From NCBI RefSeq assembly GCF_009724685.1, contig NZ_WMEF01000001.1:744001-808000 (forward strand): a stretch of 64,000 nt of DNA, written 5' to 3'. The stretch comes from Lysinibacillus cavernae (GTDB lineage: Bacteria; Bacillota; Bacilli; Bacillales_A; Planococcaceae). The position numbers were made by a program, and so were the translations under genes. Shown in pieces: positions 44,624 through 53,510 of this stretch. The notes beneath the pieces were generated by a model, which saw nothing but the letters and a program-made list of their open reading frames with translations, was not told the DNA's origin and did not search any database. Every line of letters starts with the position of its first letter. The stretch's first letter is position 1.

Positions 44624-45184
44624 TTGATTGGGTTGTATTGGCTCTTCAGTTGTTTAATAGGAAACTTCATGACGGCATTTTTCGTTGGTAAGATATATGG
44701 AGTCAATTTGCAGGAAGAGCGCAGTAAAAACTTAGGCGCACGTAATGCGGGAAGTGTTCTTGGAAAGGTAGCCTTTATTTGGACTTTGCTTGGTGATTCA
44801 ATGAAAGGTGTATTAGTAGTTGGTTTAGGCCGTTTGTGGCACTTACAAGAATGGGTCATTATTTGTGGGGCTGCATTGGTGATCGTTGGGCATCTATTTC
44901 CGATATGGCTGAGATTTAATGGAGGCAAGGGCGTGGCTACTTTTATTGGTGTTGGTCTTGCCTTATCGCCAAGCCTATTTTTATGGATGATTGTTGGTAC
45001 TATGCTTGTATCTTCCTTTACAAGAAGCTTGACACTTGGTATGGTTGGTGGCTTTATTTTTTACGTAGGTGCGATCATTCAGGCAGGGAAAATAGAGCCG
45101 TATGGAGCTCTAATCATAGCAATAGTGTGCATGCTCATCAAGCATATGTCTAATATTCAGGAGTCTTTGGAAAGAGGGAAGTGA
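44624..45184 (+). CDS. PlsY-like glycerol-3-phosphate acyltransferase
   Basis: A 186-aa membrane protein with a TTG start after AAGGAGGAAACTCA. It has five hydrophobic segments and PlsY signatures: LGARNAGSVLGK (S/G-R-N-P/A-G-S/T), GHLFPIWLRFNGGKGVATFIG (the acyl-phosphate-binding GGKG loop), and a later helix with IKHMSNIQE where canonical PlsY has HRENI-like sequence. The family transfers acyl groups from acyl-phosphate to glycerol-3-phosphate. This copy lies 4 bp before a GNAT/aminotransferase fusion, a neighbourhood I do not recognise for the housekeeping plsY, so it may be a paralogue with another acceptor. Confidence 0.75.
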   Translation: MIGLYWLFSCLIGNFMTAFFVGKIYGVNLQEERSKNLGARNAGSVLGKVAFIWTLLGDSMKGVLVVGLGRLWHLQEWVIICGAALVIVGHLFPIWLRFNGGKGVATFIGVGLALSPSLFLWMIVGTMLVSSFTRSLTLGMVGGFIFYVGAIIQAGKIEPYGALIIAIVCMLIKHMSNIQESLERGK

Positions 45185-45188
45185 AGAA

Positions 45189-46730
45189 ATGTATTGGTGT
45201 AAAATTGCACAAACAAAAGAGGAGTTTGAGGACATTGCGCGCTTAAATTATGAAACTTTTGTGGAAGAAATTCCTCAGCATGAACCGAATTTGACAAGAA
45301 AAAAAGTGGACCGATTCCATCAAGAGAATACGTATGTTGTCGTCTATAAGAAAACTGAATTAATTGGTATGGTGGCATTTAGAGATCAACGACCCTTTTC
45401 CATTGATGAAAAAATAGGCAAGGTTGAACAATATTTACCAAAGGAAAATTGCGCTAAACTTTGCGAAATGCGTTTACTTTCGGTGAAAAAAGGTTATCGG
45501 ACAGGGCGAGTACTACTGAAACTTACACAAGCTTTAAACAGATTTGCCTACGAAAAGGGCTATACAGCTGCAGTTATTTCAGGGACAACGCGGGAAGAAA
45601 AGCTTTATAAGCAGATGGGCTTTCGGCAATTTGCGCCAGCTGTAGGGGCAGAGGATGCATTGTTTTTACCTATGGTGCTAACAAGACATGAATTTGAACA
45701 ATCATTGCAACATAGACTAACGACGGAACACTTTACATTTTATCCAGGACCTGTGAAGCAACAAGAGTCGATCGGTTATTCAGACTTATCTCACCGTTCG
45801 TTAACATTTCATGCACTTTATGAGCGAGTACAACAAAAGTTACTGCATTTATCGAATGCTAATCATGTTGGGGTAATAGTTGGTACGGGAACGTTGGCAA
45901 ATGAAGTGATGCTGGCACAACTAAAGGTACAGCAATTAGGGAAAGGGCTTATTTTAACAAATGGTGAATTTGGCGAACGTTTACAAAAGCAGGCAACTCG
46001 TTGGTCATTACAATTTGATACAGTAGAACAAGGCTGGGGGACAACATTTGATGGTGATGCATTGACGTTGCTACTAGAAACGGGTTCTTATCAGTGGATG
46101 CTGGCAGTGCATGGAGAGACTTCCACAGGAACTTGTAATGACATAGAAAGCCTTAGTAAGCTAGCTAAGCGCTATGATGTAAAACTATGTATAGATAGTA
46201 TCAGTACATTCGGTGCCATGCCAATTTCTTTACAGGATTGTTATTTGGCCACCGCAGTTAGTGGTAAAGCCATAGGTGCATTAAGTGGGCTAGCATTTGT
46301 GTTTTCGCAATCACTTGCACCAACAGCAAATACATTACCCGCTTATCTTGACTTAGCAAATTATCAACAAGGTGCCATACCATTTACTCTACCTGCGGTG
46401 CTACTTGGTAATGTTGATGTGTCTTTACAAGCCTATCCAGCACGCTATGACCAGCTACAGCAACGCTTTAAGGCACTACTGCAGTTACCAATCATGCGTT
46501 ATCAATTACCTACAACCCAATATCCAATGCTAGTAACAGTTCAATTACCAAAAACACTTTCGAATCTACACATGGATTTAGCATTAAATGGGCTATTGGC
46601 TCATGGTGATAGCTGCTATTTACAAGAAAAAGGATTTCTCCAATTTTCTGTTATTCAACCAGATTTCGATGATGCCCTTGAGTGTCTATGTGAAGTATTG
46701 AGCTATTATGAACAGGTGATAGAGGCGTAG
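45189..46730 (+). CDS. GNAT-class V aminotransferase fusion protein
   Basis: A 513-aa two-domain protein. Residues 1-~170 have a GNAT/autoinducer-synthase-like fold (TYVVVYKKTELIGMVAFRDQ, CEMRLLSVKKGYRTGRVLLK, EEKLYKQMGFRQF). Residues ~180-513 form a class V PLP aminotransferase: FYPGPVKQ at the start, VGTGTLANEVMLAQL, LAVHGETSTGTCNDIESLSK, CIDSISTFGAMP (PLP Asp) and TAVSGKAIGALSG, where Lys360 would hold PLP. The closest pattern is the alanine-glyoxylate/AEP transaminase group. It follows a PlsY-like acyltransferase by 4 bp. An amine-transferring then acylating pathway for an unusual aminolipid or signal is an inference; substrate unknown. Confidence 0.75.
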   Translation: MYWCKIAQTKEEFEDIARLNYETFVEEIPQHEPNLTRKKVDRFHQENTYVVVYKKTELIGMVAFRDQRPFSIDEKIGKVEQYLPKENCAKLCEMRLLSVKKGYRTGRVLLKLTQALNRFAYEKGYTAAVISGTTREEKLYKQMGFRQFAPAVGAEDALFLPMVLTRHEFEQSLQHRLTTEHFTFYPGPVKQQESIGYSDLSHRSLTFHALYERVQQKLLHLSNANHVGVIVGTGTLANEVMLAQLKVQQLGKGLILTNGEFGERLQKQATRWSLQFDTVEQGWGTTFDGDALTLLLETGSYQWMLAVHGETSTGTCNDIESLSKLAKRYDVKLCIDSISTFGAMPISLQDCYLATAVSGKAIGALSGLAFVFSQSLAPTANTLPAYLDLANYQQGAIPFTLPAVLLGNVDVSLQAYPARYDQLQQRFKALLQLPIMRYQLPTTQYPMLVTVQLPKTLSNLHMDLALNGLLAHGDSCYLQEKGFLQFSVIQPDFDDALECLCEVLSYYEQVIEA

Positions 46731-46758
46731 CAGCGTATTAAAGAAGAATACATTGGCA

Positions 46759-47727
46759 TTATAGGAAAAAGTCCTTTAAGTTTAAAGGACTGCCAGTTGT
46801 ATTCAGTCCAATTAATAATTTTAAGCGTGCTTTTTGACCATTTATACCTGTGGCAAAAATTGCCCCTAAGTCTTCTAGCATTTTACCGCCGCCAACATAG
46901 CCGTAAACACCCTCTGCAATACCATTAAAGCAGCGGGAAACGAGTACTACTGGGATGTCTCGCTGTAATAGGCTTTCAATGCCCTTTACAACAGATGGTG
47001 GGACATTCCCTTGACCTAGTCCTTCGAGTACAACACCATCATATTTGCATGCAAGCACGACATCAAGTAAGTCTTCCTCCATACCTGCATAAACTTTTAA
47101 CATCGCAACGCGCTTTGATAAATTGTTCACATCTACATATTGTCGACGAATGGGCGCATGATGGAATAAGATACGTGATTTTGTAATAAGTCCAATCGGT
47201 CCATATTGAGGGGATTGGAAAGTATTTACAGAACTTGTGCTTGTTTTTGTTGTATTAACAGCAAGATGTACCTCATCATTCATCACGACGAGTACGCCTT
47301 TGTCACGTGCTTCTTCATCAACCGCTACTCGGACTGCTTCCACTAAATTATAAATGCCATCTGCCCCTAGTTCGTTCGAAGAGCGCATTGCACCAGTCAG
47401 TACAATAGGAATGGCTAAATTCGTTGTCAGCTCTAAGAAATAGGCGGTTTCTTCCAATGTATCCGTGCCATGTGTGATGACAACACCGTCAATTTGCTCT
47501 GCTGCAATTTGTTCCATAATCAAGTTACGTAATTGCAGCATTTCTTTCGGTGTGATATGTGGAGAAGGAAGGTTAAAAGCTTCTATTTCGTTAATAGTTG
47601 CAAGTGAAGCTAGCTTGTTACTTTCCTTCATGAGTGGATTTTCCTTATTTGGCATGACTGCTCCTTCAGCACTCATTGCCATGGAGATTGTGCCGCCAGT
47701 ATGAATTAATAAAATTGTTTTTTTCAT
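46759..47727 (-). CDS. ansA: L-asparaginase, type I
   Basis: A 322-aa protein with AAAAGGAG before its ATG. Both asparaginase signatures are present: IHTGGTISM, with the nucleophile threonine, and GVVITHGTDTLEETAYFLEL, with the T-D-K/E triad. The central GANRSSNELGADG region reads TGAMRSSNELGADGIYN. No signal peptide is seen, so this is the cytoplasmic enzyme hydrolysing asparagine to aspartate and ammonia. It is a monocistronic gene converging on the GNAT/aminotransferase gene; its terminator hairpin overlaps its last codons. Confidence 0.93.
   Translation of the reverse strand: MKKTILLIHTGGTISMAMSAEGAVMPNKENPLMKESNKLASLATINEIEAFNLPSPHITPKEMLQLRNLIMEQIAAEQIDGVVITHGTDTLEETAYFLELTTNLAIPIVLTGAMRSSNELGADGIYNLVEAVRVAVDEEARDKGVLVVMNDEVHLAVNTTKTSTSSVNTFQSPQYGPIGLITKSRILFHHAPIRRQYVDVNNLSKRVAMLKVYAGMEEDLLDVVLACKYDGVVLEGLGQGNVPPSVVKGIESLLQRDIPVVLVSRCFNGIAEGVYGYVGGGKMLEDLGAIFATGINGQKARLKLLIGLNTTGSPLNLKDFFL
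46765..46791 (-). terminator. Terminator embedded in the end of ansA
   Basis: AGTCCTTTAA (46770-46779) and TTAAAGGACT (46782-46791) form a perfect 10-bp stem with a two-base core, followed on the minus strand by TTTTTCC. The hairpin encodes the last residues of the protein (NLKDFFL), so coding and termination share bases. Confidence 0.7.
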
Positions 47728-47811
47728 AAAAATAAAATCTCCTTTTAAAAAGTTTTTTTGTCATTACATGGTATAATAATAAGCAGTCTATTGTTGAAAG
47801 GAGCCGGCATC

Positions 47812-48486
47812 ATGATCATTTTATTATCTGCTGCCATTGCTCCCGGTCTAGCGCTTTTTAGTTATTTCTATTTGCGCAATCAGATGGCTACGGAGCCAAG
47901 AAGAACTTTACTACAAACATTTTTATACGGTGCATTCTTAACGTTTCCTATCATGTTTTTACAATATGTATTAACAGAGGAAGGGGTTTTTCGATATCTT
48001 TACCTTCAAGACGTTCTTTTTTCTAGTGTCATTGAAGAATTTTTTAAATGGTTTGTTCTATTAATAGCAATTTACAATCATGTAGAATTTGATGACCCTT
48101 ATGATGGTATTTTATATGGTGCCAGTGTATCTCTTGGTTTTGCTACGATTGAAAATGTTCTCTATTTACTTTCTTTTGGCTTGGATACAGCATTTATGCG
48201 AGCCTTATTACCAGTATCCAGTCATGCGTTGTTCGGTGTAGTAATGGGCTATTATTATGGACGTGCTAAGTTTTCGAAGCATGTAAAGACGAAAGAAATG
48301 ATTGCTATGGCGCTTTGTGCACCGGTAGTACTTCACATTCTATACAATACAATATTATCATTCAAAGGTCACTGGGTTTATTTAATGATTCCTTTTATGT
48401 TGTTTTTATGGTGGTTTGGCTTGCGAAAAGTGAAGCTTGCCCATTATCATCTGGTGCAACATTTGCATATGCAAAAAAAAATTTAA
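47812..48486 (+). CDS. prsW: Membrane protease PrsW
   Basis: The start is the ATG at 47812 (224 aa, MIILLSAAIAPG), eight bases after AAAGGAG. The protein has multiple membrane helices and the PrsW/CPBP-like motifs: SVIEEFFKWFVLL (paired glutamates), DGILYGASVSLGFATIENVLY (E), SHALFGVVMGYYYG (H). PrsW performs site-1 cleavage of the anti-sigma-W factor RsiW in response to antimicrobial peptides and envelope stress. That fits the sigma-W-type floT promoter elsewhere in this window. A terminator begins at its last codon. Confidence 0.92.
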   Translation: MIILLSAAIAPGLALFSYFYLRNQMATEPRRTLLQTFLYGAFLTFPIMFLQYVLTEEGVFRYLYLQDVLFSSVIEEFFKWFVLLIAIYNHVEFDDPYDGILYGASVSLGFATIENVLYLLSFGLDTAFMRALLPVSSHALFGVVMGYYYGRAKFSKHVKTKEMIAMALCAPVVLHILYNTILSFKGHWVYLMIPFMLFLWWFGLRKVKLAHYHLVQHLHMQKKI

Positions 48487-48527
48487 GCGTAGAAATCGTC
48501 AAAGATTTCTACGCTTTATTTCTTTTT
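48485..48527 (+). terminator. Terminator after prsW
   Basis: AAGCGTAGAAATC (48485-48497) pairs perfectly with GATTTCTACGCTT (48504-48516) around GTCAAA, followed by TATTTCTTTTTT. It overlaps the prsW stop codon. Confidence 0.85.
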
Positions 48528-48532
48528 TATCA

Positions 48533-48562
48533 TGTATAAATTACTTCTTTTGTTTCAAGCTA
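48533..48562 (+). promoter_or_regulatory. Candidate sigma-G promoter of sleB-ypeB
   Basis: TGTATAA (48533-48539) and CAAGCTA (48556-48562) are 16 bp apart and resemble the forespore sigma-G consensus (TGNATA then CATNCTA). sleB-ypeB is transcribed by sigma-G in B. subtilis. The match is partial. Confidence 0.45.
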
Positions 48563-48583
48563 TAAAAAAAAGGAGTGATAAAA

Positions 48584-49405
48584 GTGCGTTTAGTAAGCAT
48601 ACTTTTTGCTTTGATATTAGGAATTAGTATAATTGCGATTCCTCAAAATGATGCCAATGCATTTAGCGATCAGCAAATTACTCGTGGTGCCTATGGTGAT
48701 GATGTCATTGAGTTGCAGGCAAGGTTACAATACTTAAGTTTTTATAAGAGTAAAATTGATGGCAAATTTGGCTATAACACATACTGGGCTTTACGAAATT
48801 TCCAAGAGAAATATGGTTTACCAGTAGATGGAATCGCTGGCACAAAAACAAAGAAAGCTTTAGCGGGCAATTCTGATTATGATGAAAAATGGGTGAAAGC
48901 ACAATTAAATGCAGGTAATCAATTTACTTACTATGGTGGTAAGCCACTTGATCAGCAGGTGAAGAAGGGAACTAGTGGCGGTAATAGCAGTGGTAATAGT
49001 AGTGGCAGCACTAATAATAATGGGACCCAGACACAAGTACCTCCTAAATATACGGAACGAGATTTACAGTTAATGGCGAATGCCGTGTACGGAGAAGCTA
49101 GGGGAGAACCATATGAGGGGCAAGTAGCAGTAGCGGCTGTTATTTTAAATCGTTTGGAGAGCCCTGAATTCCCAAATACTATTTCAGGTATTATATTCCA
49201 ACCATTAGCATTTACAGCGGTGGCAGATGGACAAATTTGGCTCGAGCCAAATGAGCGAGCAAAGGAAGCTGTTATTGATGCAATGAACGGTTGGGACCCT
49301 TCTGAAAATGCATTGTATTATTTCAATCCAAAAACAGCAACAAGTAAATGGATATGGTCACGTCCACAAATTAAACAAATAGGAGAGCATATTTTCTGTT
49401 CATAG
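48584..49405 (+). CDS. sleB: Spore cortex-lytic enzyme SleB
   Basis: I start at a GTG at 48584 (273 aa), eight bases after AAGGAG; the GTG at 48575 lies within the site. Residues 1-~25 form a signal peptide (LVSILFALILGISIIAIPQ, cleaved near DANAF). Residues ~35-90 are a peptidoglycan-binding domain (YGDDVIELQARLQYLSFY, DGKFGYNTYWALRNFQ). After a Gly/Ser/Asn linker, residues ~155-273 form the hydrolase_2 (lytic transglycosylase) domain with ANAVYGEARGEPYEGQVAV holding the catalytic glutamate. SleB cuts muramic-delta-lactam cortex in germination and needs YpeB, encoded 15 bp downstream. Confidence 0.95.
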   Translation: MRLVSILFALILGISIIAIPQNDANAFSDQQITRGAYGDDVIELQARLQYLSFYKSKIDGKFGYNTYWALRNFQEKYGLPVDGIAGTKTKKALAGNSDYDEKWVKAQLNAGNQFTYYGGKPLDQQVKKGTSGGNSSGNSSGSTNNNGTQTQVPPKYTERDLQLMANAVYGEARGEPYEGQVAVAAVILNRLESPEFPNTISGIIFQPLAFTAVADGQIWLEPNERAKEAVIDAMNGWDPSENALYYFNPKTATSKWIWSRPQIKQIGEHIFCS

Positions 49406-49420
49406 AAAGGAGGAGTATAG

Positions 49421-50704
49421 ATGAAAACTTGGCTCGTGGTCTTAACGATAGCTGTTATTGGGTTAGGAGCATACAGCATTGATTTACATGGCGATAAAGA
49501 AGATTTACAACGTACTGTGTTGGCGCAATATACAGATAATTTAACAGATGCATCTGAAAAACTATCCCATCTCCAGCGAGCAGTATCGCAATCACTCTTG
49601 TTTCAGGACGAGCAGGCGATTCACAGTGAGCTAGATTCGGTTTGGCGTTTAAGTTCAGAAGTTCGTTCTTCTATTGCTACTATTCCAATTGGACAAGAAC
49701 TGTCGAATGAATGGATGAATTATTTAGGTCGACTTGGCGATGAAGCGAAACGAACAGCAAAAACAGGTGATTATGAGGCTTGGCGTGAAAAGATGCCTCA
49801 GATCTCTACGAATTTACAGTCTCTTTCTGATGACTGGACAGCTGCTACGGTAGATTTTTATAAGAATGATGGGAAAATGGATGTTTGGCTACAGCAAGTA
49901 GATAATAAAAATCCAAACGCTACATTTGATAATGTGAAAGATACCCTAAAAGGATACGGAGAAAAGGATTTCCCGTTGACATTATCTGAGTCTGATTGGC
50001 AGAAAAAGATTGAGTTAAAGGCATTGCAGGATGCTGTTATTACTGAGAAAGAAGCAATAGAAAAAGTGAAATATTTATTCCCAGTCATCAAAGACGCAAC
50101 TTTCACTGTCACAAAAAGTAATGATACGGCTCCTTATCCGTTCTATCATATACAATTCCATCAAGGAATTCGTTTAGGGTATGTTGATTTGACAGAAAAG
50201 GGTGGACACTTATTATCATATTTAGTAGAACGTCCTGTGGATGAAGCTAAACTCTCACAAGAGGAAGTCATCAAAAAAGCGCAAGAATATACCAAGAAAC
50301 TAGGCATGAAAGATGTGGCCTATGTAGAATCACGTGAAAATCATCAAGCATGGCATGTGACATTTGCCCGTGTACATCCTGGGGATAACGCGTTAATTTA
50401 TGCAGATGGCGTTCAACTAAAAGTAGCCAAAGATTCAGGTGAGCTGTTAGGTGCTAATGCGATGGAGTATATTCAAGAAGAGAAAATTAAGCCGCAAACA
50501 GCTAAACCAATTGATTGGAAAACATTCTTCCAAGATGATGTTCAAGTACAAGAGGTAAAAAACATTTATACAGATAATGGGCAATTTGAACAACGACTAT
50601 GTTATGAGGTCATTGCATTGCGTGACGGGGATTCACAGGAAACATTCAGAATTGTCATTGATGCGGAAAATCACAATGTTTTGAAAGTGGAATATTTAAC
50701 TTAA
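49421..50704 (+). CDS. ypeB: Germination protein YpeB
   Basis: A 427-aa protein with AAAGGAGGAG before its ATG. One N-terminal hydrophobic segment (TWLVVLTIAVIGLGAYSI) anchors or exports it; residues ~30-170 are a helical domain, and residues ~200-427 hold PepSY-like repeats (VITEKEAIEKVKYLF, QEEVIKKAQEYTKKL, AIDWKTFFQDDVQ-like C-terminus). YpeB is needed for SleB localisation and stability in the spore inner membrane and is degraded when cortex lysis starts. Operon with sleB is conserved in spore-formers. Confidence 0.94.
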   Translation: MKTWLVVLTIAVIGLGAYSIDLHGDKEDLQRTVLAQYTDNLTDASEKLSHLQRAVSQSLLFQDEQAIHSELDSVWRLSSEVRSSIATIPIGQELSNEWMNYLGRLGDEAKRTAKTGDYEAWREKMPQISTNLQSLSDDWTAATVDFYKNDGKMDVWLQQVDNKNPNATFDNVKDTLKGYGEKDFPLTLSESDWQKKIELKALQDAVITEKEAIEKVKYLFPVIKDATFTVTKSNDTAPYPFYHIQFHQGIRLGYVDLTEKGGHLLSYLVERPVDEAKLSQEEVIKKAQEYTKKLGMKDVAYVESRENHQAWHVTFARVHPGDNALIYADGVQLKVAKDSGELLGANAMEYIQEEKIKPQTAKPIDWKTFFQDDVQVQEVKNIYTDNGQFEQRLCYEVIALRDGDSQETFRIVIDAENHNVLKVEYLT

Positions 50705-50790
50705 CAACAAGAAAATACTACCAATTTTTATAGCCAAAATAAGCATCTCATGAGATAATTAAACCATATTTTTTGTACGGGGAGATGCTC

Positions 50791-51450
50791 ATGGAAATAA
50801 AAATTGGTACACAATTACAACTTGAACCTACTTATACAGAGCGTTTGGAGAAATTCCGCTGTAAAGTTGTAGAGCAGCAAGAAAATATTCTTTATATTGA
50901 TTATCCGATTAATGTCGCAACGAAGAAAACGGCATTTTTAATCGACGGCTCAGAATTTAGAGCAACCTTTCGTACCGAGGACAAACAATCCTTTGCATTT
51001 AGTACAGAAGTGATTGGGCGTAAATCTGGCAATATACCGATGATTATGCTGCACTGTCCAAAGCCAGAGGAATTTATAAAAATTCAACGACGAGAATATG
51101 TTCGTGTTGAAACACCAGTAGATGTTGCCATTCAGTTCAAGGATTACAAATATCAGCTTGTGGCATCGGACATTAGCGCAGGCGGTTTGGCACTCATCTT
51201 GAAAGGTGAGGTAGCTTGCAATGATGGTGATGAGGTAAAATTAACAATTGTATTGCCATTTACCAATGGAGAAGTTAAATACGTCATTACGGATGCAACA
51301 GTAGTGCGCATTTTTGAAAAAGAGGGTAAACGAATTGCGACAATCCAGTTAACGGATACAGATGATGTCGATCAACAGCATATTGTACGTTTTTGCTTTG
51401 AGCGCCAATTAGTTAATCGTCGTAAAGAATTGAATCCATTTAATGTTTAA
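50791..51450 (+). CDS. ypfA: PilZ-domain c-di-GMP receptor YpfA (MotI/DgrA)
   Basis: The start is the ATG at 50791 (219 aa, MEIKIGTQLQLE), after GGGGAG. Residues 1-~100 form the YcgR-like N-terminal domain; residues ~102-210 form the PilZ domain with both c-di-GMP-binding motifs, QRREYVRVE (R-x3-R) and DISAGG (D/N-x-S-x2-G). In B. subtilis the protein acts as a molecular clutch on the flagellar stator when c-di-GMP is bound. The position between ypeB and cmk is conserved. A terminator follows. Confidence 0.9.
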   Translation: MEIKIGTQLQLEPTYTERLEKFRCKVVEQQENILYIDYPINVATKKTAFLIDGSEFRATFRTEDKQSFAFSTEVIGRKSGNIPMIMLHCPKPEEFIKIQRREYVRVETPVDVAIQFKDYKYQLVASDISAGGLALILKGEVACNDGDEVKLTIVLPFTNGEVKYVITDATVVRIFEKEGKRIATIQLTDTDDVDQQHIVRFCFERQLVNRRKELNPFNV

Positions 51451-51474
51451 TTTTTATCATTAATATTTTTTCTA

Positions 51475-51502
51475 AGCCCTCTCCTGGCAGAGGGCTTTTT
51501 TT
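51475..51502 (+). terminator. Terminator after ypfA
   Basis: AGCCCTCT (51475-51482) pairs with AGAGGGCT (51489-51496), six-base loop, followed by seven T. Confidence 0.85.
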
Positions 51503-51546
51503 GGGTTATATGGTACAATATGAGGTGACAGAAAGTAGGGAAGAAT

Positions 51547-52221
51547 ATGAAGAAAAACATTCAAATTGCAATAGACGGACCTGCTGGTGCGGGTAAAAGT
51601 ACCATAGCGAAAATTGTTGCTGAGGCACTTGGTTTTACTTATATTGATACAGGTGCAATGTATCGAGCAGTTACGTATAAAGCAATGAAACAAAACATAC
51701 ATTTAGATGATGAAGTAAAATTAGCAGAGATGCTAGCGACAAGCATCATTGAATTAAAACCATCTCCTCAGGGACAACTTGTCTTTTTAGATGGTCGCAA
51801 TGTGTCAGCAGAAATACGTTCAAATGAAGTCACTTCATCAGTATCTCAAGTAGCTGCCCATGCGAAAGTTCGTGAGCTATTAGTTGCACAACAGCAAAAA
51901 CTTGCTGCTAATGGTGGCGTTGTCATGGATGGCAGAGATATTGCTACACACGTATTAAAAAATGCAGAGCTAAAGATTTTTATGTCTGCCACAGTAGAAG
52001 AACGTGCAAGAAGAAGATTTATTGATAATCAAAAAAGAGGAATTGACTCATCGCTTGAAAAACTTCAGGAAGAAATTGCACTACGTGATAAAAAGGATAG
52101 TGAGCGTGAAGCATCACCGCTTATTCAAGCCGAAGATGCCGTATTTTTAGATACGACAGCATTGTCCATTGATGATGCAGCACAAGCTATTTTAAAATTA
52201 GCAGAAGAAAAAATGCTATAA
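51547..52221 (+). CDS. cmk: Cytidylate kinase Cmk
   Basis: A 224-aa protein (B. subtilis Cmk 224). The P-loop is IAIDGPAGAGKSTIAKIVAE, the CMP-binding part TYIDTGAMYRAVTYKAM, and the later motifs VVMDGRDIATHVLKNAELK, a DGRDIGT-type stretch, and the LID-region arginines (ERARRRF, QKRGIDSS) are present. It phosphorylates CMP and dCMP. A weak-spaced AGGGAAGAAT precedes the ATG. The usual neighbour ypfD follows 102 bp downstream, behind its own promoter. Confidence 0.96.
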   Translation: MKKNIQIAIDGPAGAGKSTIAKIVAEALGFTYIDTGAMYRAVTYKAMKQNIHLDDEVKLAEMLATSIIELKPSPQGQLVFLDGRNVSAEIRSNEVTSSVSQVAAHAKVRELLVAQQQKLAANGGVVMDGRDIATHVLKNAELKIFMSATVEERARRRFIDNQKRGIDSSLEKLQEEIALRDKKDSEREASPLIQAEDAVFLDTTALSIDDAAQAILKLAEEKML

Positions 52222-52264
52222 ATCCTAAAATTTCAGACATTTTTAGAATTTAAGGGATTTATTT

Positions 52265-52293
52265 TTGTCTTTGTCTTCAATATCGAATAAAAT
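52265..52293 (+). promoter_or_regulatory. Sigma-A promoter of ypfD
   Basis: TTGTCT (52265-52270) and TAAAAT (52288-52293) are 17 bp apart. The expected start near 52300 leaves a short leader with GGAGGG ten bases before the ATG. Confidence 0.6.
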
Positions 52294-52323
52294 AGTAAGG
52301 GAAGATGCGAAGGAGGGTTACAT

Positions 52324-53460
52324 ATGTCTGAAGAAATGAACTATGCAGAACAAACGTTTAACGAGGGTGATATCGTCAAAGGTATTGCAGCGCAGGTCGA
52401 TGAAAAGGCAGTATCTGTTTCAATTCCAGGTGCACCGTTTGATGGTATTGTACCGATTAGTGAATTATCAAGCTTACACATTGAGAAAGCTTCTGATGTC
52501 ATCTCTATTGGGGATGAATTAGAGTTGATGATTACAAAGGTTGAAGAAGAAAATTATGTTCTATCAAAACGTAAAGTTGATGCTTTAAAAGCATGGGATA
52601 CACTTGAACAGCAATTCGCCGCAGAGAAAATTTTCGAAGCGGAAGTAAAGGATATTGTTAAAGGTGGTCTTGTCGTAGATTTAGGTGTACGTGGCTTTGT
52701 ACCAGCTTCACTTGTAGAAGACTACTTTGTCGATGATTTTGAAGGCTATAAAGGAAAAACATTAAGCTTTAAAATTGTGGAGCTTGATAAAGAGAAAAAT
52801 CGCTTGATCTTATCTCATCGTGCGGTGGTAGAAGCAGAAAAAGCTTCACAAAAGAAAAACGTCATCAATCAAATTAAAGCTGGCGAAGTATTGGATGGTA
52901 AAGTTCAACGTCTAGCATCATTTGGTGCATTTATCGACCTAGGCGGTATTGATGGGCTTGTACACATTTCACAAGTATCTCATGAGCATGTGAGCGATGT
53001 GAGCGAGGTTTTAGCTGAAGGTCAAGATGTAAAAGTAAAAGTTCTATCAGTGGACCCAGAAAATGAACGCATTTCATTATCGATCAAAGAAACTATTCCT
53101 GGACCTTGGTCAAATATCGAAGAACGTGCGGCTAAGGGCACTATTTTAGATGGTAAAGTCAAGCGTCTTACTTCATTTGGTGCATTTGTAGAAGTTTTCG
53201 CAGGTGTAGAAGGCTTAGTGCATATTTCACAAATCGCCCACAAGCATATTAACACGCCACATGAAGCGTTAAAAGAAGGACAAGGAGTACAAGTAAAGGT
53301 ACTTGATGTAAATGCTGAGGAAGGCCGTTTAGCGCTAAGCATTAAAGAATTACTGGAAAATCCAGACGCAGAAGAAGTGATCGATTATGAATTACCTGAA
53401 GAAAACACAGGCTTCTCATTTGGAGATGTAATTGGCGATCAATTGAAAAACTTTAAATAA
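52324..53460 (+). CDS. ypfD: S1-domain protein YpfD (RpsA homologue)
   Basis: A 378-aa protein (B. subtilis YpfD 382) composed of four S1 OB-fold repeats of about 75-85 residues: ~12-85 (EGDIVKGIAAQVDEKAVSV), ~100-170 (EAEVKDIVKGGLVVDLGVRG), ~185-255 (GEVLDGKVQRLASFGAFIDL) and ~270-340 (GTILDGKVKRLTSFGAFVEV). S1 repeats bind single-stranded RNA. Bacillaceae YpfD resembles ribosomal protein S1 but is shorter and not essential in B. subtilis. A terminator lies 9 bp after the stop, then a long tandem repeat array. Confidence 0.93.
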   Translation: MSEEMNYAEQTFNEGDIVKGIAAQVDEKAVSVSIPGAPFDGIVPISELSSLHIEKASDVISIGDELELMITKVEEENYVLSKRKVDALKAWDTLEQQFAAEKIFEAEVKDIVKGGLVVDLGVRGFVPASLVEDYFVDDFEGYKGKTLSFKIVELDKEKNRLILSHRAVVEAEKASQKKNVINQIKAGEVLDGKVQRLASFGAFIDLGGIDGLVHISQVSHEHVSDVSEVLAEGQDVKVKVLSVDPENERISLSIKETIPGPWSNIEERAAKGTILDGKVKRLTSFGAFVEVFAGVEGLVHISQIAHKHINTPHEALKEGQGVQVKVLDVNAEEGRLALSIKELLENPDAEEVIDYELPEENTGFSFGDVIGDQLKNFK

Positions 53461-53468
53461 AGTGATGA

Positions 53469-53501
53469 GCGAGGATACGATCATGTATCCTCGCTGTTTT
53501 T
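53469..53501 (+). terminator. Terminator after ypfD
   Basis: GCGAGGATAC (53469-53478) pairs perfectly with GTATCCTCGC (53485-53494) around GATCAT, followed by TGTTTTT. It isolates ypfD from the repeat array. Confidence 0.9.
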
Positions 53502-53510
53502 ATGGTTGAG

